DNA of 64,000 bases from positions 151,500,140-151,564,139 of the forward strand of contig CM043955.1 of the NCBI GenBank assembly GCA_014529385.2, in the 5' to 3' direction. Under the pieces are notes generated by a model. That model did not search any database and was not told the DNA's origin. It worked only from the letters and a program-made list of their open reading frames with translations. Each line of letters starts with the position of its first letter. Within the stretch, counting starts at the first letter, position 1. Positions 23,883 through 35,756 of this stretch are shown piece after piece. The stretch is from Adiantum capillus-veneris. Lineage: Eukaryota > Streptophyta > Polypodiopsida > Polypodiales > Pteridaceae. The position numbers and the translations under genes were made by a program.

Positions 23883-25625
23883 GGTGGAATTTTACAGGCA
23901 GTTCCAGGAAATGCATCCAACGGTGCATATTTTGCTGAGATGCTTTGAGAATTTGAAGCTCTTTTTTGTTCAAAAATTGCGGGACCACAATACCTGTTGC
24001 TACAAATATCAGGTGCAAGTTGTCTACCTGAAAGATGCTTTCAACCAAATGCATCAAGGTAGGTTTGGAGTACATGGAGGCTCTTGTCGTCACTATTTTT
24101 GTGATGTTTGTGACCCTGGAGTAAGTGGTAGTATATGTGTGGCTGCAAATTCATTTGAGAGCCTCACAACACTATGGGATCCCTTATTGTGTCCTAAACC
24201 AAAAAAATCCATGTTTCATTTACACATCTGCTTGATGGGAAAATGCAATCAGTGTGGTGCCGAAAAACTCAAATGTTATCCTCTTAAAGTATACAATGAC
24301 AACTTTCAGGTGGCTGCGAAGGTTTTTGTTGGTATGGAGACACAATTTATAGATGAAGATGGTCAGCACCACAAAAGGAAAGATCTTGTTATTTAGTAGA
24401 TTGGGTGCTCCACTTTCATTTCATTCATGAAAGACAAGATGACCAAGTCTATCAAACATAACTACATCTAAAGATGGCAGGCCAACCAATTCAAAAAGTG
24501 TCTACTGTTGGGAATTAAGGCTATGGGGGATGCAAATGGTGAGGGTCCATGATGGCGGCTTGAGGGAGTGTGCAGAAGATTGAACGAGAGAAAGAGAGAA
24601 GAGGCTCAACATAGTAAAAATCACAATGCTTGTGTATATTTTCTTTTTAGAAAAAAAACTTTACATATATAGGAAACTTTCCATGCACAACTTTTAACTA
24701 AGGTTGCCTGCATGCTTCAAAAGGGAGTTTCCCACGGGTACCAAAAAGGGCTTGAAAACATAACAATCCCCCCCCTCAAGCCCGAACTAGACAAGCCACT
24801 CTCATGATATCGCGATTTTTTGGTGTACTCGACAACCGTGAGTTTTAGGTTCTCTCACAACCAAGGATTTTTGGTGTATCCATAACCTAGTGCTATAATA
24901 GTAAACCCCCCCTTGAACAGATAGGGTGTAGGTCAAAAATTAGCTACCAATAAATGGAGTTTTTACTTCACTTCCAAACCTTGGGTTTAAGGTGTACCCA
25001 CTAACCTCACGAGAAGTAGAACAAAATAGGATTTGAACAAAAAAATGATAATTTGGGAGGTGTTACCACTCACGTGTGGCAGTGTCTATAGCCCGTACAA
25101 CAAAATTGACAAAATAAATTATTACATGAAAATAATACTCTAAAATTGATAATAGTATGTCTCACTGTAAAACCGGGGTATACATAAATATCACTTTCTT
25201 GTGAGGCTTTATGTCTACTGTGTTCATCCTCATGATTGCCAATATCCTCCATAAACGCATCATTAAAGGAGGAGCCCCTTTGAAGGTGGAGTACTGGTTA
25301 ACTTCACACCTACATAGTCCAAAAAATATGGGAAATAGACTCATCAACAGAGTCATAGAGCAACAACACAACCATAACCAAGATTCACTATGCACAATGT
25401 GTTTGATTTCTAGCTATACCATCTGCGATCAAAATTAGCTCTCTATTGCACAAAGGTACATATTTATTGTAGCTTCCACACCAGGAGGGAAATACACAGA
25501 CATAATTCTCAAGGAATGAGAGTAAGATGAGATAGTGTTCCTACGATGCAGACTTAGTTCGCAAGATTTCAAAGTTGTTGCCTATGTTTTAGAATGCCAA
25601 AAAATTCTAGTCGCTTTGTCTCAAG

Positions 25626-26259
25626 TGTTAAGTATGGAGCCTGATTTACCCTTGTAATTTTCTGTGGTAAAAGAGCACATTTGTAAGGCCCCTATTATGA
25701 GGAGAAGCCATTGTGCGTGAAAGAAAATCACTCACCGGAAACCAAAATTTTCACGGACAAGAATCAGGGGAAACTTTAGGGGCCCTCCGCCCCCGAGACT
25801 TTTTTTTCCCTCGCCGAAATATTCCTTTTTGCCGGAATATTATAGCCGAACGGCAGCCAAAAAGTGGTCGGAAACAACCGGTCGGTTGGCCGGTGGCCGG
25901 TAGTCAATGGCCGGTGGCCGAATTCAAAAGCGGACTTGTCTTCTCAAGGGCGGCCACACATGGGAGGATTGGAGGGTCCGATTTGGACTTATTCTCACAA
26001 GGGCGGCTACACATGGCTGCCTCTCATAAGAGAGGGCAGCCCTTTTGGCCTATAAAGGGAGGCCATTTCTACACACATTTCATAGTGTGAAGTTGATGCA
26101 GCAAGGTGAGTGTGAGGTGGTGAGAGTGAAGCAAGGCGGGAGCTCTATTAAGGGTTTACTCCCTTTGTAAACTACTTCTTCTTTTGAAGTGCTAAAGCCA
26201 TTGAGTGGCTGCTTTCCCGTGGACGTAGCCCACATTGGGTGAACCACGTATATTGTGTG

Positions 26260-26306
<47 letters not shown>

Positions 26307-26391
26307 CTATAATCTCTTGTGTGTGAAATCTATCTCTCTCCATTAAGTAATCTACTCAAATATCTATTTAGCTATGTCTTATTTCCTAACA
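25626..26391 (+). repeat. 5' LTR of the plus copia
   Basis: 766 bp. It contains a TATAAA box at 26051-26056 (GGCCTATAAAGGGAGG), GC-rich CCGG-containing direct repeats around 25870-25930, and a (TC)n tract near 26264-26302. Transcription would start near 26080. Confidence 0.93.
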
Positions 26392-26464
26392 ACTAGTATC
26401 AGAGCAAGGTTTTCTCGTAGCTAAATTATCTCAAGGAAAGGATTCCTTGAATTGAGTGGGAGTT

Positions 26465-27410
26465 ATGGCGGAGGAAGGGAAGCTCAAGATTGAGAAGTTC
26501 AACTGCAAAAACTGCCAACATTGGAAGATGCAGATTGAAGACTATCTCTACCAGAAGGACCTCTATTTGCCACTAGGTGGTCTTGCGAAGAAGCCCGCAA
26601 CAATGGCATATGAAGCATGGATTGTCCTTGATCGAAAGGCACTGGGAACAATCCGGTTAAGCTTGGCGTCAACGGTGGCCTTCAATGTTTCGGAGATGAA
26701 GACCACGGAGGACTTGATGAAGTCACTTGACGACTTCTACGAGAAACCATCAGCATCCAATAAGGTATTTCTTATGAGGCGCTTGTTCAATCTAAAGATG
26801 GTAGAGAATGGTTCAGTTGCAGAACACCTAAATGACTTTAACACAAACATTAGTCAACTTCGATCGGTGAAAATCAATTTCGATGACGAAGTGCGAGCTC
26901 TCCTTATATTATCATCTCTACCGGATAGTTGGGACAGCCTTGTGATTCTTGTAAGTAATTCTATCTCTGGTACAAATACTCTTAAGTTTGATGATGTTGT
27001 GGGTGTTCTCCTAAGCGATGAAATACGAAGGAGAAGCACAGGAGAATCATCAAGTGCTGCATTGTCAGTGGAAACAAGAGGAAGGCCTAAGGAGAGGTTC
27101 AAAAAACAAAAGGGTTGTGATCGCTCAAGGCGGAGCAATTCATGCACAAAGTCAGTTCTTGAATGTTGGAACTGCGGAAAGAAGGGCCACGTCAAGAAGG
27201 ATTGCTGGTCCAAGAAGAAGAAGGAGACTGAGTCTCAAGACAACAAGCCAACATTGGAGGCCAATGTGACAAGTAAAGTAGAGCAAGATGCTCTAATTCT
27301 CTCATTAGACAATGTGTCTAATTCCTGGATAGTAGATTCCGGGGCTTCATTCCATGCGACACCACACAAGCAACATTTCCAAGATTACACCAAAGGTAAT
27401 TTTGGATAAT
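26465..27410 (+). CDS. Gag of the plus copia
   Basis: The first ATG is at 26465 (MAEEGKLKIEKFNC); the frame opens slightly upstream without an ATG. The gag (UBN2-type) domain covers residues 1-190, with NFxxW-like CQHWKMQIEDYL, and a CCHC knuckle CWNCGKKGHVKKDC lies near residue 235. The frame runs on into the protease start WIVDSGASFHAT, as in copia elements with one gag-pol frame, and is then broken at 27400 by a 10-bp duplication (AATTTTGGAT repeated). Gag forms the particle that packages the RNA. Confidence 0.9.
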
Positions 27411-30353
27411 TTTGGGTATGTATACTTGGGAGATGATGAAGCTTGTGAGATTGTCGGCAAAGGTACAGTTTCTGTCAAAACTGCTAACGGAAATGAATGG
27501 AAGCTTAAAGATGTTAGGCATGTTCCTTCTCTTCGCAAAAATTTGATCTCTACAGGACAATTGGACGATGAAGGTTACAACGTTGCATTCGAAAACAAAC
27601 GGTGGAAGATCTCAAAGGGATCTTTGGTGGTTGCCAAGGGAGAAAAGGGCGGTACACTTTACTTGTGTACTGTTAGCACGCAACCTTCAGCTTGTGCAAC
27701 AACTACAGAAGTTGACAGTGCGGTGTGGCACTATCGACTTGGGCATATGAGTGCCAAAGGAATGAAAATCCTTCAAACAAAGGAGCTTCTACCAGGCTTG
27801 AAATAAGTGGACTTAGAGTTCTGTGAAGATTGTGTTTATGGTAAACAAAAGAGGGTAAAATTTCAAAAATCAGGAAATGAAAGAAAAAATAAAAAACTTG
27901 AGTTGGTTCATTCTGATGTTTGGGGTCCTGCAAGTACACCATCACTTGGTGGCTCATTGTACTATGTAACATTGATAGATGATGCGACTAGAAAAACATG
28001 GGTTTATGTCATGAAGAATAAATCCGATGTATTTTCCATATTTCAAAGGTGGAAAGCCTTTGTGGAGAATGAAACAGGTACCAAGGTTAAATGCCTCAGA
28101 TCCGACAATGGAGGCAAATATTGCAACCAAGCTTTTGAAAGCTTTTGTGCTAGCAATGGCATTCGGAGGCAAAGGACAACCCCAAGGACACCTCAACAAA
28201 ATGGGATTTCGGAAAGGATGAACAGGACAATCATGGAGCGAGCACGAAGCATGTGGCTACATGCAGGCCTACCGCTTGAGCTTTGGGCGGAAGCTGTAAG
28301 TACGTCTGTGTACTTAATCAACCGGTCACCCTCAACGGCATTGGATGGGGGAGTTCCAGAAGAGGCATGGACAGGTAAATCGGTGAATTATGCATTTCTC
28401 AAAGTGTTTGGGTGTGAGGCTTTCATGCACATAGATAGAAGCCTAAGATCAAAACTAGATGCAAAGTCCAAAAAGTGTTTCCTCATTGGCTATGGAGAAG
28501 GTGACTTTGGGTATCGCCTATGGAATCTTGAGGATGGTAAAATCTTAAGGAGTAGGGATGTAATTTTTAACGAACAAAATATGTACAAAGATTACTTGGA
28601 AAGAAAACAAACAAAAGAAACAGGTGATGAGTACATGGAGCTTGAGGACAGTGAAGACTCAAGGACAGCAAGCGGTGACAATGTGCAACAACGTCAACCA
28701 AATGAGGAGCCTCAACCTATTCCCCGAAGATCTACAAGAGCAAGTAGACCTCCAGAAAGGTTTGTTCCTTCCTTCAACCATCTCTTGATCTCATATTCTG
28801 GAGAGCTGGAATCATACGAAGAAGCTATGCAACATGAATCCAAAGAAGAATGGACGAAGAGCATGCAAGTGGAGATGGACTCACTACATCGCAACCAAAC
28901 ATGGGAGTTGGTTGAGTTTCCTAAAGGTAAGCGGGCACTTCAAAACAAATGGGTGTACAAGGTGAAGGAAGAAGAAGGTGGGAAGAAAAGGTACAAGTCT
29001 AGGCTTGTGGTAAAAGGGTTTTCTCAAAAGAAAGGTATTGACTTCAATGAAATATTTTCTCCTGTTGTAAAAATGAACTCAATTAGGCTTGTCTTAAGCC
29101 TTGTGGCTACTCATGATCTAAATCTCAAGCAAATGGATGTAAATACGACATTCCCTCACGGTGACTTAGAGGAGGAAATCTACATGCTTCAACCAAAGGG
29201 GTATGAAGTAAAAGGTAAGGAGAAAATGGTTTTCAGATTAAAGAAGAGCTTGTATGGTTTAAAGCAAGCATCAAGACAATGGTACTTGAAGTTTGATCGA
29301 TGGATGTTGGATCATGGATTCACAAGATGCAACTCGGATCACTGCGTCTACACAAAGAATTTGGGAGATGGGAAATTCATCATCCTAATGTTATATGTTG
29401 ATGACATGTTGATTGCAAGTGCTAACATGCAGGACATCAAAGACCTAAAAGAGGAGCTGTCTAAATCTTTTTCAATGAAAGATTTAGGTGCTGCAAAGAG
29501 GATACTTGGTATGAAAATATCAAGGGATAGGATGAAGAAGACAATAAAGCTATCTCAAGAAGATTACATCAAGAAGGTACTAGAAAGGTTTGCAATGAAA
29601 AATGCAAAACTAGTTTCTACACCTTTGGATGGTCACTTTAAACTAACGAAAGATATGTGTCCAAAGACACAAGAGGAGATAGCCTATATGTCTAAAGTTC
29701 CATATGCTGCAGCGGTAGGTTCTCTAATGTATGCCATGGTCTGGACAATGCCAGACATTGCACATGCAGTGGGAGTTGTGAGTAGGTTCATGGACAACCC
29801 AGGTAAAGAGCATTAGAAAGCTATGAAGTGGATACTTAGGTATCTAAAAGGGACAACAACAAATGCTTTGTATTTTGGAGGAACTGATATTTTTCTAGAA
29901 GGGTATGCTGATGCAGATATGGCAGGTGACAAAGATACTCGAAGGAGCACTACTGGCTATGTGTTCATGGTTGGTGGCACAGCAGTAAGATGGGCTTCAA
30001 AGCTGCAGAAAGTGGTTTCACTTTCTACCACGGAAGCAGAGTATGTAGCAATGACGGAGGCAAGCAAAGAAATTATGTGGCTTCACAGATTCTTAGAAGA
30101 GCTTGGATTCAAATAAGACAATTGTGTCTTGTACAATGATAGACAAAGCGCTATCCATCTTGTGAAGAACTCAGCCTTTCATTCAAGGACAAAGCACATT
30201 GAGGTGAGATATCACTTCATACGCACTCTTTTGGAAGAGGGACAGCTAAAGCTAGGAAAGGTGCATACAAGTGAAAATCCTGCAGACATGTTTACAAAGG
30301 TGGTCAACAAGGAGAAGTTAAGCTTTTTCTCATCTTCAATCGGCATTCAAGGA
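27325..30353 (+). pseudogene. Pol of the plus copia (PR-IN-RT-RH)
   Basis: Protease WIVDSGASFHAT begins near 27328. After the frameshift, the gag-pre-integrase region (WHYRLGHMSAKGM) ends at an in-frame TAA at 27804. Integrase has HSDVWGP, SDNGGKY and QQNGISERMNR, giving the DDE triad. RT has NKWVYKVK, a LYVDDMLIA active site near 29395, and KSLYGLKQASRQWY. RNase H is split by a TAG at 29814 (context KEH-stop-KAMKW) and a TAA at 30114, and ends with TKHIEVRYHFIR and NPADMFTK. The catalytic motifs look intact, so decay is limited to a few point changes and the frameshift. Confidence 0.93.
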
Positions 30354-30416
30354 TAAGAAGCCAGGATGGAAAGTAGTCACAGGTTTGGTTTGGAGATCGG
30401 TCTCCAAGTGGGAGAT

Positions 30417-31080
30417 TGTTAAGTATGGAGCTTGATTTACCCTTGTAATTTTTTGTGGTAAAAGCGCACATTTGTAAGGCCCCCATTATGAGGAGAAGCC
30501 ATCGTGCGTGAAGGAAAATCACTCACCGGAAACCAAAATTTTCACGGACAAGAATCAGGGGAAACTTTAGGGGCCCTCCGACCCCGAGAAATTTTTTCCT
30601 CGTCGAAATATTCCTTTTCGTCGGAATATTATGGCCGGACGGCGGCCGGAAAGTGGTCGGAAAACAACCGGTCGTTTGGCCGGTGGCCGGTGGTCAGAAG
30701 TCAATGGCCGGTGCCGGTGGCCGAATTCAATGGTCGGTGGCTGAATTCAAAAGCGGACTTGTCTTCTCAAGGGCGGCCACACATGGGCGGATTGGAGGGT
30801 CCGATTTGGACTTATTCGCACAAGGGTGGCTACACATGGCTGCCTCTCATAAGAGAGGGCAACCCTTTTGGCCTATAAAAGGAGGCCATTTCTACACACA
30901 TTTCATAGTGTGAAGTTGATGCAACAAGGTGAGTGTGAGGTGGTGAGAGTGAAGCAAGGCGGGAGCTCTATTAAGGGTTTAATCCCTTTGTAAACTACTT
31001 CTTCTTTTGAAGTGCTAAAGCCATTGAGTGGCTGCTTTCCCGTGGACGTAGCCCACATTGGGTGAACCACGTATATCGTG

Positions 31081-31117
<37 letters not shown>

Positions 31118-31202
31118 CTATAATCTCTTGTGTGTGAAATCTATCTCTCTCAATTAAGTAATCTACTCAAATATCTATTTAGCTACGTCTTATTTCCTAA
31201 CA
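30417..31202 (+). repeat. 3' LTR of the plus copia
   Basis: 786 bp, matching the 5' LTR throughout, including the TATAAA box and a (TC)n tract near 31085. Small indels in the CCGG-rich block account for most of the length difference. Confidence 0.93.
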
Positions 31203-32721
31203 TCAAGAGCGTTTCGAGAGGCTATGCGCCGCCATCACCAAACTCTTGCGCCTAAGCTCTGATACCAGATGTTGGGAATCGAGGCTATGGGGGATGGAAA
31301 CGGTGAGGGTCCATGGAGGCTTGATGGAGCATGCAGAAGATTGAACGAGAGAAAGAGAGAAGAGGCTCGACATAGTAAAAAGCACAACGCCTTGTGTATA
31401 TTTTCTTCAAAAAAAAAAACTTTACATATATAGGAAACTTTCCATGCACACTCAACTTTTAACTAAGGTTGCCTCCATGCTTCAAAAGGGAGTTTCCTAC
31501 GGGTACCAAGAAGGGCTTGAAAACCTAACATCTACAAAGTTTTCCAAGTGATGTCATTTTCTCTGTCGTGGACTTTGCAAAAAATTACAGTTTTGAAATT
31601 TAGAATAAGATCCAATCCATGCACTTGTATTCTAGTTAGGTGAGCATTTTGGTCCACATCTGCTATGTGTGCTTGACAATGGGAGACATCATAAAAATTC
31701 TCCATTTTTATATATCCAATGACAATCTGCATGACACATTGTTCGTTCAACACTGCTATCTTTTGCATGACCAGTGGTTGAAGGACCAGGATTTTGATTT
31801 AAAGTGACACTGGGTATGGTTTGATGATGCAACATCACAATTCAAAGCACAACGTCCTTTCATTTTTGTTGCAAGGTTTTCTCATCTTACTAAGCTTGAT
31901 GCAAAACTATATTGAGTCAGGTCATGGAAAAGTTGAACATGACGTTGCTGGTGCGGTCATAAAGAGGGCATTAATCCATGAGCAATTGAAGGTGGATGGA
32001 CACCCCCTATATAATGCAACAACAATGGTCAATTATCTCACCCTAATGAACAATAGGAAAGACTGTTGGTCATCCGCAAACAAGGTCAATAGGGTCTTCT
32101 AGGATATCAAGGTGGGTGATGTGCTGAGAGATATAGAATGGGATTGCAAGAAAATCAATGGATCATGTTCAATGCATTGTGTGAATGGTTTCTCTTCAAC
32201 AGATATGACTACACTGAGGTGTAGAAATCTGTCTTGCTTCTGTCATGCTTGTGTGCACGGTCAATGGAGAAGATGTGCAAACAAAGCTCACGTAGAAGTA
32301 TGGTAGTACTTGAGGATCATACCAACAGAGGCTGACATAGATGAAGATGTTTCAAGTGATGAGGAGATTGATGCACCTATGTATGCTGGCCATCACGATG
32401 ATTAGAGTGATGCCTTACGAGTTGGAGATAACATTGCAGACAACACTGAGGTGGAAGACTCTGATTTTTATATATTGAGGTGTTACATGGAGAAGAGGCT
32501 ATCCACCATGACTCAGAAGGATGCCTGGAACAATGAGATAAAGAAGAACTCCTACTATGTTGAGGGGTACTTTTACGATAAAGTCGAGGGATGCTCCTCG
32601 ATCGACATGTGTTATTAGATGATAGACCTCCTACTTCCATGTACTCGCACCTAGTTTGATGCCTTAAGTTCCCCTTGTATCCTGAGAGAAATGAGCCTAA
32701 TGTCTACACGTTGAGTGATAC

Positions 32722-32776
32722 CCATTAGGGGAATTTTGAGGTCACTTTTGTGCCCTGTAAGAATATGTAGAGAGAG
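32722..32776 (+). repeat. Left terminal inverted repeat
   Basis: It starts CCATTAGGGGAATTTTG, then AGGTCACTTTTGTGCC and ends TGTAGAGAGAG. It pairs with 43002-43055 in inverted orientation; the first 33 bases differ at one position only. Confidence 0.85.
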
Positions 32777-33050
32777 AATATATACTTTATTTAAAAAATA
32801 GTGAAATGTTTGTAAAAAGGTGAGTTTGCGTCCTTTTTACCTCCACCAAAACATGTCATTGTCAAATTTTTCTAGGATCTTTCGTATTCTAAAAAATACT
32901 CCCTCCAAAACTAGCGAAAACGTCAGTTCTGGCCCAAAATTCAAAATTTCCAAAAGCTGAAACAAACCTTTTCTGTGTCGTCTTCTTCCTCGTATCTGCA
33001 CAGCTTTTTTCTATAGTACTATCTCTGACAAATACTGTTAACAGACTTCC

Positions 33051-35750
33051 ATGAGGAAGAGAAGAAGCTTATACCATCTACACATTGAGCTAAATGAAGA
33101 ATATTGTCCAGTGCGCAAGAGAAACAAATGTGCAGAGGTGTCCTCGTCCATATTTGAAGCAATGCGACAAGATCAAAAAAATCACATTGATCTCTGGACT
33201 GATGGAAGATTGTATCCAGTGGACCCAATGACAAAGAGCACTCCCCCATTCTCAAATTGTTCATCTTTGATAAAATTTGTGGGTGATGGTCAAAGAGGGT
33301 TGCTGGGTTATACACAGAGTCTTGCGGCAGAGAGAGATATTCTTAAGTTAGAAGATCATTTGACCAAACAAATGATAAATACTCTTAAACAACAACTTGA
33401 GGAATGTAAAGAGAGCAACGAAAAGCTACAAACTCAGCTCAAACAAGCTAGAAGCAAGAATACAATGTTAGGAAACAGACAAAGAGAAAAGAAGTTAAAG
33501 AACATTGAAGCCTTGAGACGTGGTGGAGGAGGTTGCAGCAGGAGAATCAGAGCAGCAAGGTATTGTTATTTTATATGATTCTGGTTATGTTAGGTTGTTA
33601 ATCTTTTTGTTAAGTTGTATTATGATTCTGCTCCACATTATTATGCTTATGTAATTGTTATTATGCTATTGTTCTTTATTAAATGATTAATATTCAGTTA
33701 ACTTTAATTTAGTTTGTTTATTTTGTTGGTGTCATTTGGACAATAATCAGTTAATTTTGTACCTTTTGATAAAGGACTTTGCTACAACCAAACTCTACAT
33801 CAAACATGGAAATGGCAGCTAAACATTATTGTGATGTTTTACCTCTCAAGGTTGCCAAAAAGATTTTCATAGAGAAGAAGTTTAAAAAGGCAAAGGAGCA
33901 GTGCATTGAGGGATTTTTGCAGAGCTCTTGCTTGGACAAGGAGGATGTGCAATATACTATGGATAAGGTAGGCATTAGCAGAGATGGTTATAGCAAGGTG
34001 TTCAGAAATATGAAGTCAAGGTTAAAGCAATGTAAGGTCAGGTCCTCTTTGCTTCCAAAGCCATCCATTGTGCAGCAGGCAAGGAAAAAGATCAATGAGA
34101 GGATAATGGAGATGTTGGGTGAGCCTCACCACATTCATGGTACCTATCATGGTAAAAAGAGGGATCTTCAATTTGACGAGTTCAATAATATTTTCCTTGA
34201 CTTGAAGACACTTCAGAAGGAAATGATCAGATTCTATGAGCTGGAGCATACAGAAGCAAATGGTGTTGTCAGTTTTGTGATAAAGCTTGATGAATGTGAG
34301 ATTGTTAAGAACAGAAAAATTGAGAGGATTTCCATAACTTTAATGAACAGAGCATTGAAACCGAAGGATACCAAGTACTTCAGCGTGAAATCGGAGAAGA
34401 ATGTCTAGTGGCTAGGTGATTTTGAAGTAGAGAGTGAAGACTTTGATGTTCTGGATTGGGTTTTCCATCAAACAACAATACCCGAAGTCATTAATGCACA
34501 AGAATTAGGGGAAGAGCTTGAAGTTGAAGGGTTTGGAAGTTACAGGGTGGAATGGCACATGGGAGGAGACCTTAAAACCCTTAAATGTATGTACAATGTC
34601 TCCAAAGGAGCTATGGCAAAGAGCCTTTGTCTTTATTGTATGGCATCAGCAAAAGAATGTAATCCTGCAAATTGGAACAAAGCACCCAATAGGCATACTC
34701 AAGATCCAAACTTCAAAGCAGTTTTAAATATTCCACTTGCTAATGTCCACATATGCACTCTGCATGCTCTTTGCAGAATTGTGGAGAAAATTGTACATCT
34801 GTATGTGGGGTTTGCCTGGAAGTTACAGCCAAAAGAAGCTAGAGATAATGCAATCAAATGTATTGAAAGGGTTTTATCAGAAATTGGCCTTCACAGTGGT
34901 AAGGTTAAGATTGAAATAGACCTGAAGAGGTCTTCAAATGGAAACAATGTGCCTAGAAAGGTATCTGTTGGTGGTGTGAAGGCCAAAGCTTTCCTAGGGT
35001 TTCATGGCAAACTAGGAAAGGTAAATGCCAAGAAGGGTTCATCCAATGTGAAGTATAACCAGTGGAAAGCTCTCCACAATGCCATCAAAGATCATGGTCT
35101 TGAAGGTACATCAAGAAACAAAAAGGCAGAGGTATGGGAATCACTAGACAAAGTATTTTCCTACTGTGGTAAGACATCCTGGGGCAAAAATGATCTGCCA
35201 AATTTCAAGAAAGTGCTCAATAACTTCAGAAGTGCAATGAAAGATGCTTGGGATCAGGAATTCACACATTACATGGTAAGTTTTTTATTCCTTTTTAATA
35301 TGTACATACTTTTAGTTTGGAAGCATATGATTAATCTCATACTTACTAATTATTGACACACTTTTACTTTGCCAGCAGATAATTTACAATCACACTCCCT
35401 GGTTTGTAAAGAGATGGGGCTCCCTGTCCATATGGTCTACACAAGGCATGGAGAAATCCCATTATCAAGCAAGAACCAAGTTTTTCAAGCATACAAGACA
35501 TGGAGGAGGTGCAGTGAAGGCAAACAGCTTGCTTGAGGTTTTCCAATGGTTCTATAGACAAATATGGCATAGAACCAGATCAAAAATGACAAAGAAAGCA
35601 CTATTGAACTCAGATTTAGCAAATGCCTTACACAGGAACAAGCAGAAAAGACAAAATTCATATAATAGTTCATCTGCAAATGAAAAATTCTTACAATGCC
35701 TAGCTACAAGAGAGAGACAAGGTAGAAAGTGGGCCAAAGTACAAGTTTGA
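33051..35750 (+). pseudogene. Gene A: candidate transposase (three exons)
   Basis: The start is the ATG at 33051 (MRKRRSLYHLH). Exons are 33051-33559, 33775-35275 and about 35376-35750. Introns have GT-AG ends, with TACTAAT at 35344 before the last acceptor. Phases agree, giving about 793 residues with one in-frame UAG at 34406 (codon 381). Residues about 105-155 form a predicted coiled coil (LKQQLEECKESNEKLQTQLK). The C-terminal half has WHMGGDLKTLKCMY, then LYCMAS, then PLANVHICTLHALCRIVEKI, and near the end WSTQGMEKSHYQARTKFF and EVFQWFYRQIWH. A buried Asp after a beta strand, a Cys/His cluster and a later Glu before a helix would fit an RNase H-like DDE transposase with an insertion domain. 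This is inference, and I cannot place the family. It is the largest gene of the element and the likeliest mobility enzyme. Confidence 0.5.
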
Positions 35751-35756
35751 GCAAAG

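Larger units (their letters stand above)
25626..31202 (+). mobile_element. Ty1/copia LTR retrotransposon (plus)
   Basis: LTRs at 25626-26391 and 30417-31202 begin TGTTAAGTATGG and end TTTCCTAACA, with a 5-bp TSD TCAAG (25621-25625 and 31203-31207). The primer site CTAGTATCAGAGC (26393-26405) is one base off the tRNA-iMet complement. The polypurine tract AAGTGGGAGAT precedes the 3' LTR. Gag, protease, integrase, RT and RNase H follow in copia order. The LTRs are similar but not identical, and the coding region carries one frameshift and three nonsense codons, so the insertion is not recent and the copy is not autonomous. Confidence 0.97.
24506..31530 (-). mobile_element. Non-autonomous LTR retrotransposon (TRIM/LARD-like)
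   Basis: Two LTRs of about 260 bp (24506-24765 and 31270-31530) start TGTTGGGAATY and end CATAACA/CCTAACA. They are flanked by the TSD TCTAC (24501-24505 and 31531-31535). Next to the right LTR, GCTCTGATACCA (31254-31265) is the complement of the tRNA-iMet primer site TGGTATCAGAGC, so the element is on the minus strand. A polypurine tract (TTGAGGGGGGGAT on minus) adjoins the left LTR. After removing the copia element inserted at 25626-31202, only about 0.9 kb of internal sequence remains, with no pol gene. It starts with a 10-residue ORF (MAAHSLSKRS), so the element needs enzymes from elsewhere. Confidence 0.9.
21759..32721 (+). pseudogene. DDE-type transposase-like gene, split by nested elements
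   Basis: Coding begins near 21744-21759 (acceptor TTTTTTTTAG, then ATG at 21759: MYPPVHSCVEF). An in-frame UAG is at 21900. The first exon ends about 22484 (RVSPNKKDIYQR near its end). After the array intron, the next exon starts at 23883 and has HPTVHILLRCFENLK, RDHNTCCYKY, a Cys-rich C-x2-C segment and CLMGKCNQCGAEKLKCYP. The gene is cut at 24505 and resumes at 31536. One TSD copy rejoins the frame (KCLQSFPSDV), followed by FSVVDFAKNYSF, WVWFDDATSQFKA, GHGKVEHDVAGAVIKRA and a Cys-rich LSCFCHACVHGQW. Asp, Asp and a GHGK-x-EHD block suggest a DDE/RNase H-type transposase. From memory, similar uncharacterised proteins occur in other plants and animals. Several stops follow, and the frame ends in LKFPLYPERNEPNVYTLSDTH at the left TIR (32722). 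Confidence 0.6.

Noticed and set aside
31254-31265. GCTCTGATACCA sites (also 59726-59737) as tRNA gene fragments
   Set aside because: They sit next to LTR ends and match the 12-nt complement of tRNA-iMet, the usual copia primer site; no cloverleaf surrounds them.
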